Assembly (NCBI GenBank): GCA_034620365.1
Contig: JAQGEQ010000083.1
Location: 248,001-312,000 of the forward strand
Direction: 5' to 3'
Length of the DNA stretch: 64,000 nt
From: Pegea sp. RAD2-039
Lineage: Eukaryota > Chordata > Thaliacea > Salpida > Salpidae
Numbering within the stretch: position 1 is the stretch's first letter; every line of letters begins with the position of its first letter. The position numbers and the translations under genes were made by a program. The notes below the pieces were generated by a model that was not told the origin of the DNA, searched no databases, and was given only the letters and a program-made list of their open reading frames with translations. Positions 39,401-51,292 of the stretch are shown piece after piece.

Positions 39401-42288
39401 ATTAAGTTTTAAACTGAAACAAAAATTTTAACTCAAAAGTTTATTTTATTACCTAACTAATTTAATAAAAGCTCAAAGTTGTTTTATTGCTGAATCAGTC
39501 AAACTAACTTAGCAGAAGGTTTCGGTAATAGTTTTAGCATACTTTTAATCTTTTTTATTAAATTCTTCTGAATTGAATTTTCTATTTAATAAATGTTAGT
39601 TACTGGTTATCTTTTGAACAGTTTTAAAAACTGTATTTTGCATTCTGAACAATTCTTATTTTCTTTTCAAAACTTTTGCACTTATTGACGCGTAGATAAA
39701 ATGAAAATTAAAATATTTGTTCTTTGAGTATTAACAATTGTAAAAAATGAAAATGAAAAATTGAATAGTAAATAGTCGCCTTTAGACGATCGTGCTGTAA
39801 CCTATTCACATTTTTTACGATGAATGTGTCTTTGAAAATTTCAACGAAAAAAGTAAACAAATAGGTGTTTATCAGTTTCAAAACAAATACCTTACATCTT
39901 CTGAAATACAAATTTCTTGTCATACAAATACTCAAATTTGATTGGTCTCTTGCTGTATACGCTGATGACACTTTTGCGGTTGCAAGGGCTTACAAATATA
40001 AAGAATCATAAAGTTGTTTTGGTCCTTTGAAATTTTGAACTGTTTGCATATCACAAGTAAAATAAGATTATCACATTTATTGTTAAACTGACTTTTTAAG
40101 TTTTATTTCTTTAACAAAAAGCTTAACTATTTAAAACCTTCTAATTTATTAAAAATCTAATTAAAACTCAAAAAAAAACTTTAAAACTCCATTATTCGTA
40201 ATACTCTTTTACTTAATCTTGACACTACTTTGAAATATAAGTTGATTTCATTTCAAAGCTCTACACTTTAAGAGATAAAAAATTTATAGTAAAAATATTT
40301 ATTTCAAAATTTATTTTTTTGAATACTAACTTGCATTTTAAAAGTTATAACGTTCGGAAGCAATATTCAATAGATACATTATTTAATTCAATCTTTAAAA
40401 AGCTGTTGCTGTCATTCAGATTTAAAGAGTTTCAAATACCAAAATGCTCACCATATTTTGCTAAAAGTGCTATTGAAGTCATTAAATAGAACACGACTGA
40501 CAAATTATCAATAAAAAAGAATTTTTATACTTGTTTTCAAACATATTATTAGCTTGTCAATATTAATGATAAAAACTGATTTTTTGTTGAAAACAGTTTC
40601 TAGTTTAAATAAATCATTTAATTCTATAATGAACAAAGTTTGTTGTTTCTAAATTGTTCTTACAATTTGGCTTTTTGATATTTAAATAGAAACTATTGTT
40701 TTCAATAGTTTAAGGTTGATTACATTTCTTTGGTAAGTAAGCTTCTGTTTACAAGGCTATAAAAATATGTAGATATAGAATGTCAAAACTAATAATATTA
40801 AAAAATCTATAGTTTTTCTAAAACGAGTTTCAAAATGTAAAAATATTCTTAAATTGATTTAGTAAAATATTTTTAAAATTCTCTACTTTCAAATGGTAAA
40901 TACATACTCATAAATTAATTTTTTTGGTAAAAATTATATTGGTAAAGCAAAAAGCTATTTCTAAATAGTATGGAATGCAATCCGAGATACTTTTTAATGT
41001 AAATTTTTGTCTAATGATCATTTGAAACGGACACATGATTTTAAAATAACTTTATTTTATTACAAATTAAATGTTTAAAAATATTAGTAGCAAATAATTA
41101 AACAAATATTTAACATTTGGATGACACTTAACAAGAAATCAGTGTATTTTATGACAATTCTGAAGATTTCAATTTTTATTAAAAAGGAATGTCATAAATA
41201 TTAAGTTTATATATTATACTGATTAATAAGATTTTAACATATTTTTATTTTCATAAAACAACATTTAGGTTAATTGAAGTTATATCTAAGATTTTTTAAT
41301 TTCTTTGGTCAGTAAAGAATCAAAAGAAAAAAGGTTTTATGAAAAGAAGCTATACTTTTAGTGACCTATCAAAAATTCTTAAGGAAAGATTATACGTTTC
41401 TCAATTGCTAAGCAGTTTCATAATCTAAGTTACAATAACAAAAATGAAACAAAAGTTAAACCCAAAAAATAAGATCAATTCAAACAAGAAGTTTACAATA
41501 AAACATTCTCGAGTATTTAATTATCCGTGAGTCACTTCTGTTTGAACTCTTGAACTAAAGATGTCTGGAGACCGGTAGCAATTTAATGACATCAAAAGAG
41601 CGAACAAAGAATACTATTGATCTTAGTCAGACTGAAGTGTTATAATCATAATTAGTAGGATCATTTTTCTCTGACATAGATTAACCGATTAATCTAAAAA
41701 TTTGCACCGAAACTTAGTTTATTTTATAAAGTAGAACGATTTTAGGTTGTTAATGAATTAAAATTGATTTAACGCTAAAATTATGAATTTGAAATAACTG
41801 TACAATTTCATTGAAGTAAAACTCTTTTCATCTATTTTAACATTTACAAAGAATAACATATAACTGGTAGTTTATGATTTTAATCAATTTATTTTTCACG
41901 AAAGTTTATGCAATAACCTATTTATTTTGGTGTAAAAATAAAAGAACTGAATTTCACTTAAGGATTTTCAAATGCTTGGTCAAAAATTTGAAAAATGTTA
42001 ATAGTGTAAGAAAAGATTTATAAAAGCAATTTTAATAATAGAACCTTGCTGCTACGTTTTTCTTAACTTTTAATCTAATGTTTCTTGCTGAGATACAAAA
42101 AATAATCATGTCAATATATAAATATACTTAAATTTATGGCAGTGTATTGCAGTCAACAATCGTCTACGAATAGGTTGCATAGTGATGCTAATACTTTCAT
42201 CTGTTTCTTTTTCAGGTTTATATATTTTGTTACAAAAAGTAAAATCTAGACGAACAGGAGATCATTAATTGGTGAAGAATTTCTAGTG
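36486..42288. other. Non-coding spacer
   Basis: About 5.8 kb of AT-rich sequence with no supportable gene. Short frames at 37116-37298, 37497-37679 and 39708-39971 are isolated and without family features. The right end contains the upstream region of MEX3-like gene 1; an acceptor-like TTTTTCAG near 42213 suggests a 5' untranslated intron. Confidence 0.4.
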
Positions 42289-43805
42289 ATGACCGCAATG
42301 AATGATAATTTGACAAATCTTTTCCAATCCACCAGAGATTGCAGCCAGTCTGTTGATATCTCGTCACAAATGTCTAGCCTAGCGGTAAACTCTGAAGATG
42401 ATTCCCGCAAGCAGGAGCAAATGAAGTCGATATACAACTTTGAATCGTGGCCTATTTTCAATCAGCAGCCCAACTTCTGCAACAACGAACTTCTTCGTTC
42501 GCTGGTTACTTTTCCTGACACCAACCATTCACTTCAAGATTCGAAGCTTCCTTATCAATCTTCCAACCGCGAGATGGACGCTTTTGGAGTGATCGAAGGT
42601 TCTCCACAAGATCTCGTTCCCCATTCGCTGCTAGTTGACGAGGATAGTGCACAGCCAGATAAAAAACTCTACCCCATGGCGTTGCATGACGTCATCAAAT
42701 CTAATAGCGTTTCCGAGCGAGTAGCTGTGCCGACGTCCGACCACGCCGCAGAAATTATTGGAAAGAACGGTGAGCGCGTTGTGGTTAAAATCGTAAACAG
42801 CTTGATGTTGCTAGGCTGCAAGATTAAAGAACTTCGACGGTTGACGAATACTTACATCAAATCACCAGTTCGTAACCAAGAAACGGAATTCTTAGTGACA
42901 GGGACTCCGGAAAACGTCTCGTTGGTTAAAGAATATATTTTACAGCAGGCCCAGCATTTTACCGATCTAAGGTAGGTAGATGGTATTGTAAGGATACTTG
43001 TACTAAATTTTGGTGATTGACAGAAAGCAGCCGTTGTTGCAATCCTTTAAAGGAATAAGCGGCCAGCTTGTTTCTTTAAATGTTCGAGTGGCTAAAGAGT
43101 TTGTTGGGTTAGTGGTTGGACCTAAAGGGAAAACGATAAAAAAGATTCAAGAAGATACACATACCCACATCGTAACACCAAATTATCAGAAGGAGCCGAT
43201 TTTTGTTGTGACAGGTTACTAAAAGAAATTGTTGTACATTGTCACATACTATTTTTAGGTCTCCAATTTGACGTGGAAAAGGCGCGAGATCTTATGAACC
43301 AACATATCGAACAACGGACTACTCAAGAGGAATTAGTAGTCAATAATAATACTGCTTCTGATCTCGGACTTCAGCTATCTAGGATCTACAAGTAATCAGT
43401 ACAAAATCTTTTTCTACTTCACTGAGTTTACTTCAGTTCCAGATCATATCGAATTAAGGAACTTCATAATTTGCTTGATCGACCTCGCCAAACTGCTGAA
43501 AAATTGACTCCGTTGATGACTGGAGCTCAGCACGATCACTTTAACTCTTTATCCAGTTCTTCCTATAGTATGCTACCGTTGCTACTTTGAACCACAATTT
43601 TATTTTTGAAACTTCAGGTTCTGGGGAGTTGATGTACGGTGAAATGCGAAATAATCTTCATCAAAAAAATGCCAAGGTCCTAGGCTCTGAAGTCTCAATT
43701 TCTCCCAGCAGTTCAGATACAAATAGTATTCCCGCTGACGGTTAGTTCCCTTCAACTGGTACAGTTCTAACTTTGATTTATTCAGATTTCCTGCTGATCA
43801 ACTGA
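42289..43805 (+). CDS. mex3: MEX-3-like twin-KH RNA-binding protein, tandem copy 1
   Basis: Predicted cytoplasmic post-transcriptional regulator that binds mRNA 3' untranslated regions through two KH domains. Exons: 42289-42769, 42815-42971, 43024-43214, 43259-43391, 43437-43567, 43618-43740, 43786-43805; 411 residues. The first 145 residues look disordered. KH1 starts at about [16 protein letters not shown] with the GxxG loop GKNG (158-161), followed by the MEX-3 signature [13 protein letters not shown] and QHFTDLR. KH2 has FVGLVVG and loop GPKG (245-248), then THTHIVTP and EPIFVVTG. No RING finger is present, unlike vertebrate MEX3A-D, so it is C. elegans-like in architecture. The ATG at 42289 opens the frame; a GTG three bases earlier is not a plausible start. 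The KH1 intron falls inside the GxxG loop, as in copy 2. Exon 7 is a 20-bp terminal exon encoding FLLIN. Confidence 0.88.
42770..42814 (+). other. 45-bp stop-free intron inside the KH1 GxxG loop
   Basis: GTGAGC donor and TTGCTAG acceptor bound an intron whose length is a multiple of three and which has no stop in frame. If retained it would add 15 residues ([15 protein letters not shown]) within the RNA-contacting loop of KH1. Family conservation of GKNG followed by CKIKELRR shows the spliced form is the functional one. Confidence 0.75.
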
Positions 43806-44617
43806 TAAGGGAATATATTCTTGCGAAACAGATTGTTGATATTCATTTGTAAAAACCTTTTAAAATTTTAACGCATATAAAAGCAGCACTTCAAATTGCT
43901 TTTTATCGCTGGTTTTATGAATATAGATACCCTTTGTGGAGTTTTTATCTTGATTTTATGTCTATAAATGGGTCTGATGTCAATTATATTAATCATGACC
44001 AGCAGACATCTCCATAATCCTATAAAATAGTTTCAATTGAGGTTTCAAACATTTAATTTATAGTTTGAAATGTCAGTTTTAATACCTTTTTATAAATTTC
44101 ATTCCCTATTTCATGTTAACTGCCGAGGAACCTTCTCGTTCATACGATGGATTTTTTTTTATTTCAACTTACTTGCTTTGTTTCATTACATTTCACTTTC
44201 TCATCTGTTTTGGAAGTGAGGTACATTTTGACGTTTTGAAACCCCTTATGTCGAGGTTTGTTAGTGAGATGGAAGCACTCTTGCTTTATCGTTGATTATT
44301 TTCATCTTTGCAATCTAACTTACCTTGAATAAACTTTTTTATAACTAAAATGTAATGAGTCAATTGTGTTCAAAAGTTTTGTCGATTAGTTCATGCTTGA
44401 TAGATTTCAAAATGTGGTGGCGCTCTCGAGAAGCATTAACTTTTTTCCTGAACTCTCTACTTTACCTTTAAAAGTAGCGGCATGATAGGAAAAACCATTA
44501 GAAGGACTAGGTGAATCCAGCTATACAAGTACATCAGACACCGGTTTTGTTTGAAGTCTTTTTGTTTTGCTTCATTAGTACAGTGTTTGCCAGATTTTAA
44601 GTTTGCATTCTACTGAC
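43806..44617. other. 3' region of copy 1 and spacer to copy 2
   Basis: Non-coding. From about 43784 to 44340 it is homologous to the 3' region of copy 2 (about 46087-46530). Similarity is patchy outside a perfectly conserved core at 43964-44087. Confidence 0.7.
43964..44087 (+). repeat. 124-bp conserved 3' element, copy A
   Basis: Identical base for base and without gaps to 46199-46322 by my reading. It lies about 160 bases after the stop codon of MEX3-like copy 1, so it is probably in the 3' untranslated region. It contains an 8-bp inverted repeat, TTTCAAAC and GTTTGAAA, separated by 12 bases near its 3' end. Confidence 0.85.
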
Positions 44618-46023
44618 ATGTTCTCAAATATGCCGAGTTTACAAAGAGCTAACAGCTTAGAAAAATTTCCAAGATTACCATTCCAAGATAGTTTTGGATT
44701 TGATGTAATATTAGAAGCTTTATGCAAATTAACTGCAGAAAAGTCGGAGTTTCAAAAACCGGAGCAACAACGTAGTGACGCTTTTGCTAACTTCATCATT
44801 GAAGATCCACCTAAAAGGGCCACACCTGAATCTAACCAGCAACCAAAACCACTTGCTGATAGTTATTCAAGTGCAGGCCGCCGTTTTCAGTTTTTCGGTA
44901 GCGAAATAAAGCGTGAAGCTCACGAATTTGGAGCAATTGGTGAAGAGCTTGAATCTCCTGTCACGAAGCCATTTTTACTCCGCGATTGGCGACCTTTCTT
45001 TGTTGGAGTGCCAGGTGAGCCTAAGTGTGCAAGGAAATATTCTTTTGTTTTACACTTAAAATTCATTATTAGAGGAAAGTGATACACGAGACCCACAACA
45101 ACCAACCCTTCAGAATTCTGATCTCGTAATCAATTTCTGGAATTATCCTCCAAAATCTCGGGGAAGGTACGAAGTTCCGAGTAGTGATCATGCTGCTGAA
45201 ATAATCGGGAAAAAAGGTCTGTGTTGCTGCAGTATTTATAATATCTTACAAAATTCTTTCTAGGAAAAAAAATACTAAAACTCCAAGAAGAAACTAAAAC
45301 TAAAATCACATCTCCAAAGCTTGGAGAAAGTCCTGTGTTTATTGTTGAAGGGGAGGCGCCAAATATCGAAAAAGCGTTGCAGGAAATAGCAAAGCAATGC
45401 ACACACTTTGAATCCATCAGGTAGTTGAATCTTGTAGAAAATTTAATTTGAGATTTCAAATCTAGAAATATAAGGAGTGGACAGAGCCTGGCAGGAAAAA
45501 TACATGTTCCAAAGGCTTTAGTTGGATTGGTAGTCGGAGAAGGTGGAAGAACTATCCAAAGAATTCAAAGGAACTCTGCGACGGTCATCAAAACTCCGAA
45601 AGCTGAAGAAGACCCGATATTTATTATCACTTCTGATAATGGTAAAACTGCAAGGCTAGCTTCAATAAATAGCTTTTAATATGATAATCTTTTGTAGAAT
45701 CTTTGGAAAGAGCAGTATTAAGCATGTCATATGCTGTACGTCTAATTAAAGAACACGTGACAAATAAAACTTTTCAAAAACAACCCAACATTTTCTTGAA
45801 TTATTTGTTCACTCTGTGAGTTGAATCAAGTATTACTATCACATATCGGTAATTAAAACTCTATCATTTTAGAACCACTCCAACTGGATCGAAACTGATC
45901 CAGTGTAATCAACTACATCAACCTTTTAATGGGCCGTCCTTCATATCTGCCCAGCAATCAACCAGTGTGAATCCCTTTTTTTCGGAATGTAGTTATACAA
46001 GCTCCTGGTTTGAAATATTCTAG
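44618..46023 (+). CDS. mex3: MEX-3-like twin-KH RNA-binding protein, tandem copy 2
   Basis: Paralogue of the gene 2.3 kb to its left. Exons: 44618-45014, 45073-45216, 45264-45420, 45466-45641, 45698-45815, 45873-46023; 380 residues. KH1 has [14 protein letters not shown] with loop GKKG (178-181), and KH2 has ALVGLVVG with loop GEGG (257-260). The intron after the first base of the last GxxG glycine codon, and the 157-bp exon after it, match copy 1 exactly in position and length. The THTY-type motif of KH1 is degraded (EETKTKITSP), and the QHFTDLR block is CTHFESIR, so this copy is evolving fast. There is no RING. The start is ATG 44618 (upstream TTG rejected). Without the last splice the frame would stop at 45818; an alternative last exon at 46089-46108 (donor at 45965) would give a FLLIS end like copy 1. 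Confidence 0.85.
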
Positions 46024-46960
46024 TGAAAAATTGTTTTTTTTTCTATAGTTTCTTTTGATTGAAGCAGCTTTAACTTTGAACAACTTAGATTTTCTTCTGA
46101 TCAGCTGATGTGGGAATATATTCTTGATATTCATTTGTAAAAACACTTAGGACATAGAAGCAACACTTCAGATTGCTTTTTATCTCTGGTTTATGAATAT
46201 AAATGGGTCTGATGTCAATTATATTAATCATGACCAGCAGACATCTCCATAATCCTATAAAATAGTTTCAATTGAGGTTTCAAACATTTAATTTATAGTT
46301 TGAAATGTCAGTTTTAATACCTATTTCATGTTAACTGCCGAGGAATCTTCGTTCATACGATGGATTTTTTTTTATTCAACTTGCTTGCATTTCACTTCAT
46401 CATCTGTTTTGGAAGTGAAGTACATTTTGAAGTTTTGAACTCTTCTGTCAAGGCTTATTAGTGAGAGGCACTCTTACTTCATCATCAATTATTTTGATCT
46501 TAGCAATCTAACTTACCTTGAATAAACTTAAAACTTAATCTGTCAGTTAGTCCACTCCAGCAGGAGTTGGTCAAAGGATAAAGCTGGTTGATCTGTTTCT
46601 TTTCGTAGGTGCATTTATGAATACACCTAGATTTCTGTTGTGAAAATGTATTACGCCGTATAGAAATGCCTTGTCGACGTCTTTTGAATGTAATAAATGA
46701 ATATTAAAAACAATTTTTCTTTGAATGATTTACAATTATTTCACTTCATTTAGATTGGCTCTAAAGTGGCGAGCGTAAAATAAGTGACAATTTAAACATG
46801 AAAGTAGAAGTTTTAAGATCAATGAGATTAAAGCCCCCTACAGGTGTTTCGTATCTTGTGCTAAATCTCTAATGCGGAATCTAAGTGACAAAAATTTATT
46901 TTATTTTAGTCTTGTGACTTTGCTTAACTCTTTTTATAGACCTGAAAAGACGTTGTAGCG
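46024..46960. other. 3' region of MEX3-like copy 2
   Basis: Non-coding sequence, homologous to the 3' region of copy 1 from about 46087 to 46530. Confidence 0.6.
46199..46322 (+). repeat. 124-bp conserved 3' element, copy B
   Basis: Second copy of the element at 43964-44087, identical over its full length, 2235 bp downstream of the first. It lies about 175 bases after the likely stop codon of MEX3-like copy 2. Flanks on both sides carry indels and substitutions relative to copy A. Confidence 0.85.
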
Positions 46961-47190
46961 ATTTCTCGAATGTAGATAAAATTATCTCAATTGTAAATTC
47001 AACGCCTCAAAAAAACGTCTGAAATTGATTTAACAGCGAAAGATTATAAACCTGATGAAAGTAGTGAACATACACTTGAATATTTGCTGAAGTCCAATTT
47101 TCTTTGATTTTGTTGTGACCTTAGAGGAAAATGCAGTTTACTAGTACCGCATAATTCTTTCAAAGCTTTAGTTGCATTCATAGGTAAAAA
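46960..47190 (+). pseudogene. Possible degraded KH-domain fragment
   Basis: A short plus-strand frame near 47120-47190 reads RGKCSLLVPHNSFKALVAF then IGKK and a stop. This is spaced like the first strand, helix and GxxG loop of the MEX3-like KH2 domain just upstream (GKIHVPKALVGLVVG). Sequence before it (from about 46990) is open but unlike a KH1 domain. A remnant of a third tandem copy is plausible; chance is not excluded. Confidence 0.28.
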
Positions 47191-50100
47191 GTAAATGTTT
47201 TCAAAAATCATTCAAATGTTGGGTACCGGACACTGCTTTGGTTAAGTAACTGTTTATTAGGTGCGATTTAGGTCGACTTGTTTAAACTTTTTAGGAGCAA
47301 ATTAGTGGTTTCAGTTAAAATCAAAGTTTTAGTTTTTAGATCATCAAATATTTTTCATGATTATTAAATTAAATTTTTCAAATTTCAAATAATTAGAAAG
47401 TAAAGAAATTAATTCAATTTTAAAACTTAGAAACAGTTTTTGATAACAAATTTTATGATGAAAAGAACATTTTTTTATATATACTTTGTAGTCAAAACTA
47501 TTTTTTTTTGAAGGTTGGTTCATTCATAATTTCGTACTTTTTACTAGCAGTTTAATAATTAGAAAATCATTCGTTATAAACGATTAAAATGAGCCTAATT
47601 AAAGAAAATAAAAAAATTAGTGAAGAACAAAAAAGTATTTCAGCCTTAATCGTTATTATAGTTAATAGTCACTGATAAAAGTTACACAAGTAAGAAGAGA
47701 TTTTCATGAAGCAGAAAGCACACAAAAATCTTTTCTCAATACTTACAACAGTTGCCACGCATCACTGAATTGGCGGGAAAAGTTTGTTAGTGTTTTTCCC
47801 TAAAGATCTGATGACAAATTGTAACTAAGTTAAACAATAATTAACAAGTATGTGAGTTAGTATAAACTAATAACAAATCGTAGAAGTAGAGTGTTCAGGT
47901 ACAAAAGCTTTGTTAAAACCTTACGCCCAGTACTCTGAAATTATTCTGCTACAGCATGCAAGTAAACAAACCACTAAGAAAAACAAACTAAGCGATTTTA
48001 ATAATTAGCTAATGTAAAATGGTTACTTTAAGGAAATTTAGAAATTCTAAAACTGCTAAAGACTTTTATTGTAAACTTTAAATCTTATTGTAATCACTAT
48101 TTACGTTGTTTAATCTCATAGCTACTTGATAAAGATGAGGTGATACTGTTAAATATTTTATATAAGCTTGTTTTGCGAGGCCCTGTTTACCTAGTAGAAC
48201 ATACGATGATACTTGAAAATCAATACAATCTTTTTGAAATTTAATAGACATTCTTAAATCATGATGGAAGCTATCAAGAATAGTGCAGTTTATCAGCTAT
48301 ATGCAATTTATCTGTAAAACTACTTTTGATTTATTTCTTTTTTAGTCAGTATAACAGATTACAAGTTATTATGTAATACTTTAACTGAACTTCATATCAA
48401 ATGTTGTGATAATGAAAAATAATTTTGTTATTTGAATAAATTTACGAAAGTTATTTACTAAAACTGAAAAACTAAAATATCAAACTAAAGATTACAAAGA
48501 AAGTAAACCGGAATATGTTGATAGGTTTATTACGAAAATAACGTAAGTTATATTACAGCAATATTGTATTTACAAAATCATTTGTAACTTCATTTTATGA
48601 GTTTTATTTTTAAGTATTAAAATCAGATCGTAATTTCCATGGTAAGAATAAATAAATACAGAAAATTTAAAAATAAAACAGATGTTGAATGGAAGTTTTT
48701 ATCGAATCAATTTTCATATAAATAATCAATTTTACAATTGAATTCATATGCGTATAATTTACCAAACAGTTACTAGAAATAAAAATATAAAACAATTAGA
48801 TCTAGCCGAAAGTGGTGGGGCTTTTTGCTACAAATAGGGATGACAAAAATTATCGCTTTTATAGTGTAAGATTGATGAAATTATTAGATTATGAAATTCC
48901 AATAGTAATTGTATGCTAATAGAGTTGTAATAAAAAAGGAATAATATATCATTTACTGCAGATATTGCAATTTGAAAGACCATTTTTTAAACATGTACTT
49001 AAAGATTGATTATTTTTTTCCTGGAAGAAATCAAACTAGAAAGATGAAATAAAAAAGCAATCTGACTACTAAGTAGTTGTCAACAAAGAAACTGAGCCAA
49101 CCAACTGGCGCGAAATAGTAATTTACGCGGGAACTGTTAAAAACTGTTTACAGGATAGAAAAGATCGTTTTTCAGCGCCACCAATTTCAAGTTATACGAA
49201 AGTAAAAGTTTTTGCTGAGAATTACTTTTAGTAATAACTGCAATAACTAGATTGGAATTTATATTTTAGCTGACTCATTCTAATCAAGGGTCATTAATAT
49301 GTTCTAAATATTTTTCAAATTAGATTCATAAAGTTAAAATAATCTATACATTAAAATTAGAGTTTTAAGATTAATAAGTTTTCAGTAATATTGACGTTGA
49401 AAGTTAACTAAAGTTATTAAAATGACTTTTGAAAATGTTTTCGGCAAGAAAAACTTCCAGCTGTTTAACAAAACAAGGTTTTGAAAATTAGTTTTATTCT
49501 CATAACTGTATGACATATATGTTTAAAGGACTTACTGATGCAATGCAAGATTTACTTGTTTTGTGCTTTAATATTTCTTTTGTTCTGTTACTTCAAAGCA
49601 AAATGTAACATACAAATGAAATATTTTAAAGAAAAGAAGCAACACATTTTTGTAACAAAAAAATACATAAAAGTTAGCAACAGTCTTTGTTACAATACTC
49701 ATGTAGGATTCAATAGCGATTTTTACAGATTTTGTGATTTTAAAAAAACTCAATCCAATTATTCATTATAAATTATATAAACCAACTTCTATCTTTAAAG
49801 AATCTTTTTTAAATGTCATCAAAGTACAAAAAGAATCAAAGTTTTATAACTTTAATTTGAGAACCAGTTAATTTGACTTATATTAAACTTTGTCAATTAA
49901 TCAAGGATTTACTTATACATTTTTTCATATAACCATTGTAGCTTAATTGATAATCCTAAAATTAATTTTAGGTTGACATTTCTGTGTGTGTGTGGGCAAA
50001 AAGAGATCTCAAGTAAAAATGGTCAATGAGTACACTAGGCTGCGATTATTACGAAGATTAAATGTTCTAAGAGTATCTCACTGTAACTAGATTTTTCAGA

Positions 50101-51292
50101 AATTTAAAGTATTAAGGGTCAAAAGAAATCGTAAAAATTATGCAAAAAATGGCTGAAAATATTGTAAACAAGTAAAATGTTTAATTCATGTGAGCTGTTG
50201 AAATATGATAGTAATTTCCCGTGATACTTCTTCAGTTCCACGAAATAAGCCAATTTAATCAAATAGAGGGTATCATCTTTCAATTAAACATCGATTTTAA
50301 AACTTTAACTTTGAATCAAAAGAATTTTAAGGATAAGTATTATTTCTTGTGATGTTCAATGAGTTAAAAAAAAGGATTATCATTTGTTTGTTTTTAAAAG
50401 AAAATACTTTATTTGAAATTTTGAAAATAAATACAATTGTTTAATAGAATCTACAAGACTCTAAAAACTTCTATATCACATATTAGTTTTATACAATTGT
50501 TTAAGTTAAAAGTTATGTTAGATTATGTACGAGTTTCTTGATCTAAAATCTTTGCTGCTTTCTAGTGATTGATTTAAAAGGACTTTTTTAAAGGCTACAT
50601 TTTAAAGACAAAATATTATTGTTAATCTAATGGTAACATTATAAAAAAACTTTTTAAAACATTCTTTACTACAATTTTTGACATTTTTCATCAAATTATT
50701 GAACAACAAAATTATTAGAAAGGTTACCTACATAATTGTTACCAATAATATTTAGAAATATAAACTCGAGCATTTGTAATATCTCAAGCGATTAATTCTA
50801 GATGGGAAAATTGAAAATAAAAAAAGATTGTTTTGTTATCTTCGTTTTTTGTATAACAAATATTTCCTTACTATGTTCTGCATCAATTAAAATCAAAAAA
50901 TAAATTTCAAATCGATCTAAGAAAACTTTCGTGAATAAAACTAAAAAATATTTGAAAGTTTATTTCGTTGTTCCTTTTTGCATTATGATAGAAAAGAGAT
51001 TTTTTTGAAGTGCTGTTTTTTTACTACAATCAACAAACTTTCAGTCATCTTCAACAACCATTTAAAATACAATAAAACTGAGATTTTGATCATGAAAACA
51101 ACAAATGAATTTTAGGAAGAAAGTTTTTTTGCAATTTTACTTTTAAATTTTTCATACTTTTTAGCTATTAAACATTTAATTGATATTGCCAAAACTTTGA
51201 TTTAAAACATTAATTAATGAATAACATATAGCTCATGACTATCTTTATGGGTATGTATTATTAAAAGTAAATCAAAATTAAAAAAAAAACAT
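47191..51292. other. Non-coding spacer
   Basis: AT-rich, with no gene recognised. A short (TG)n tract lies at 49983-49994. The frames at 49538-49771 overlap on both strands and look like noise. Confidence 0.4.

Noticed and set aside
49538-49771. Overlapping frames on both strands
   Set aside because: Low-complexity, no start context or splice signals, no recognisable domain.
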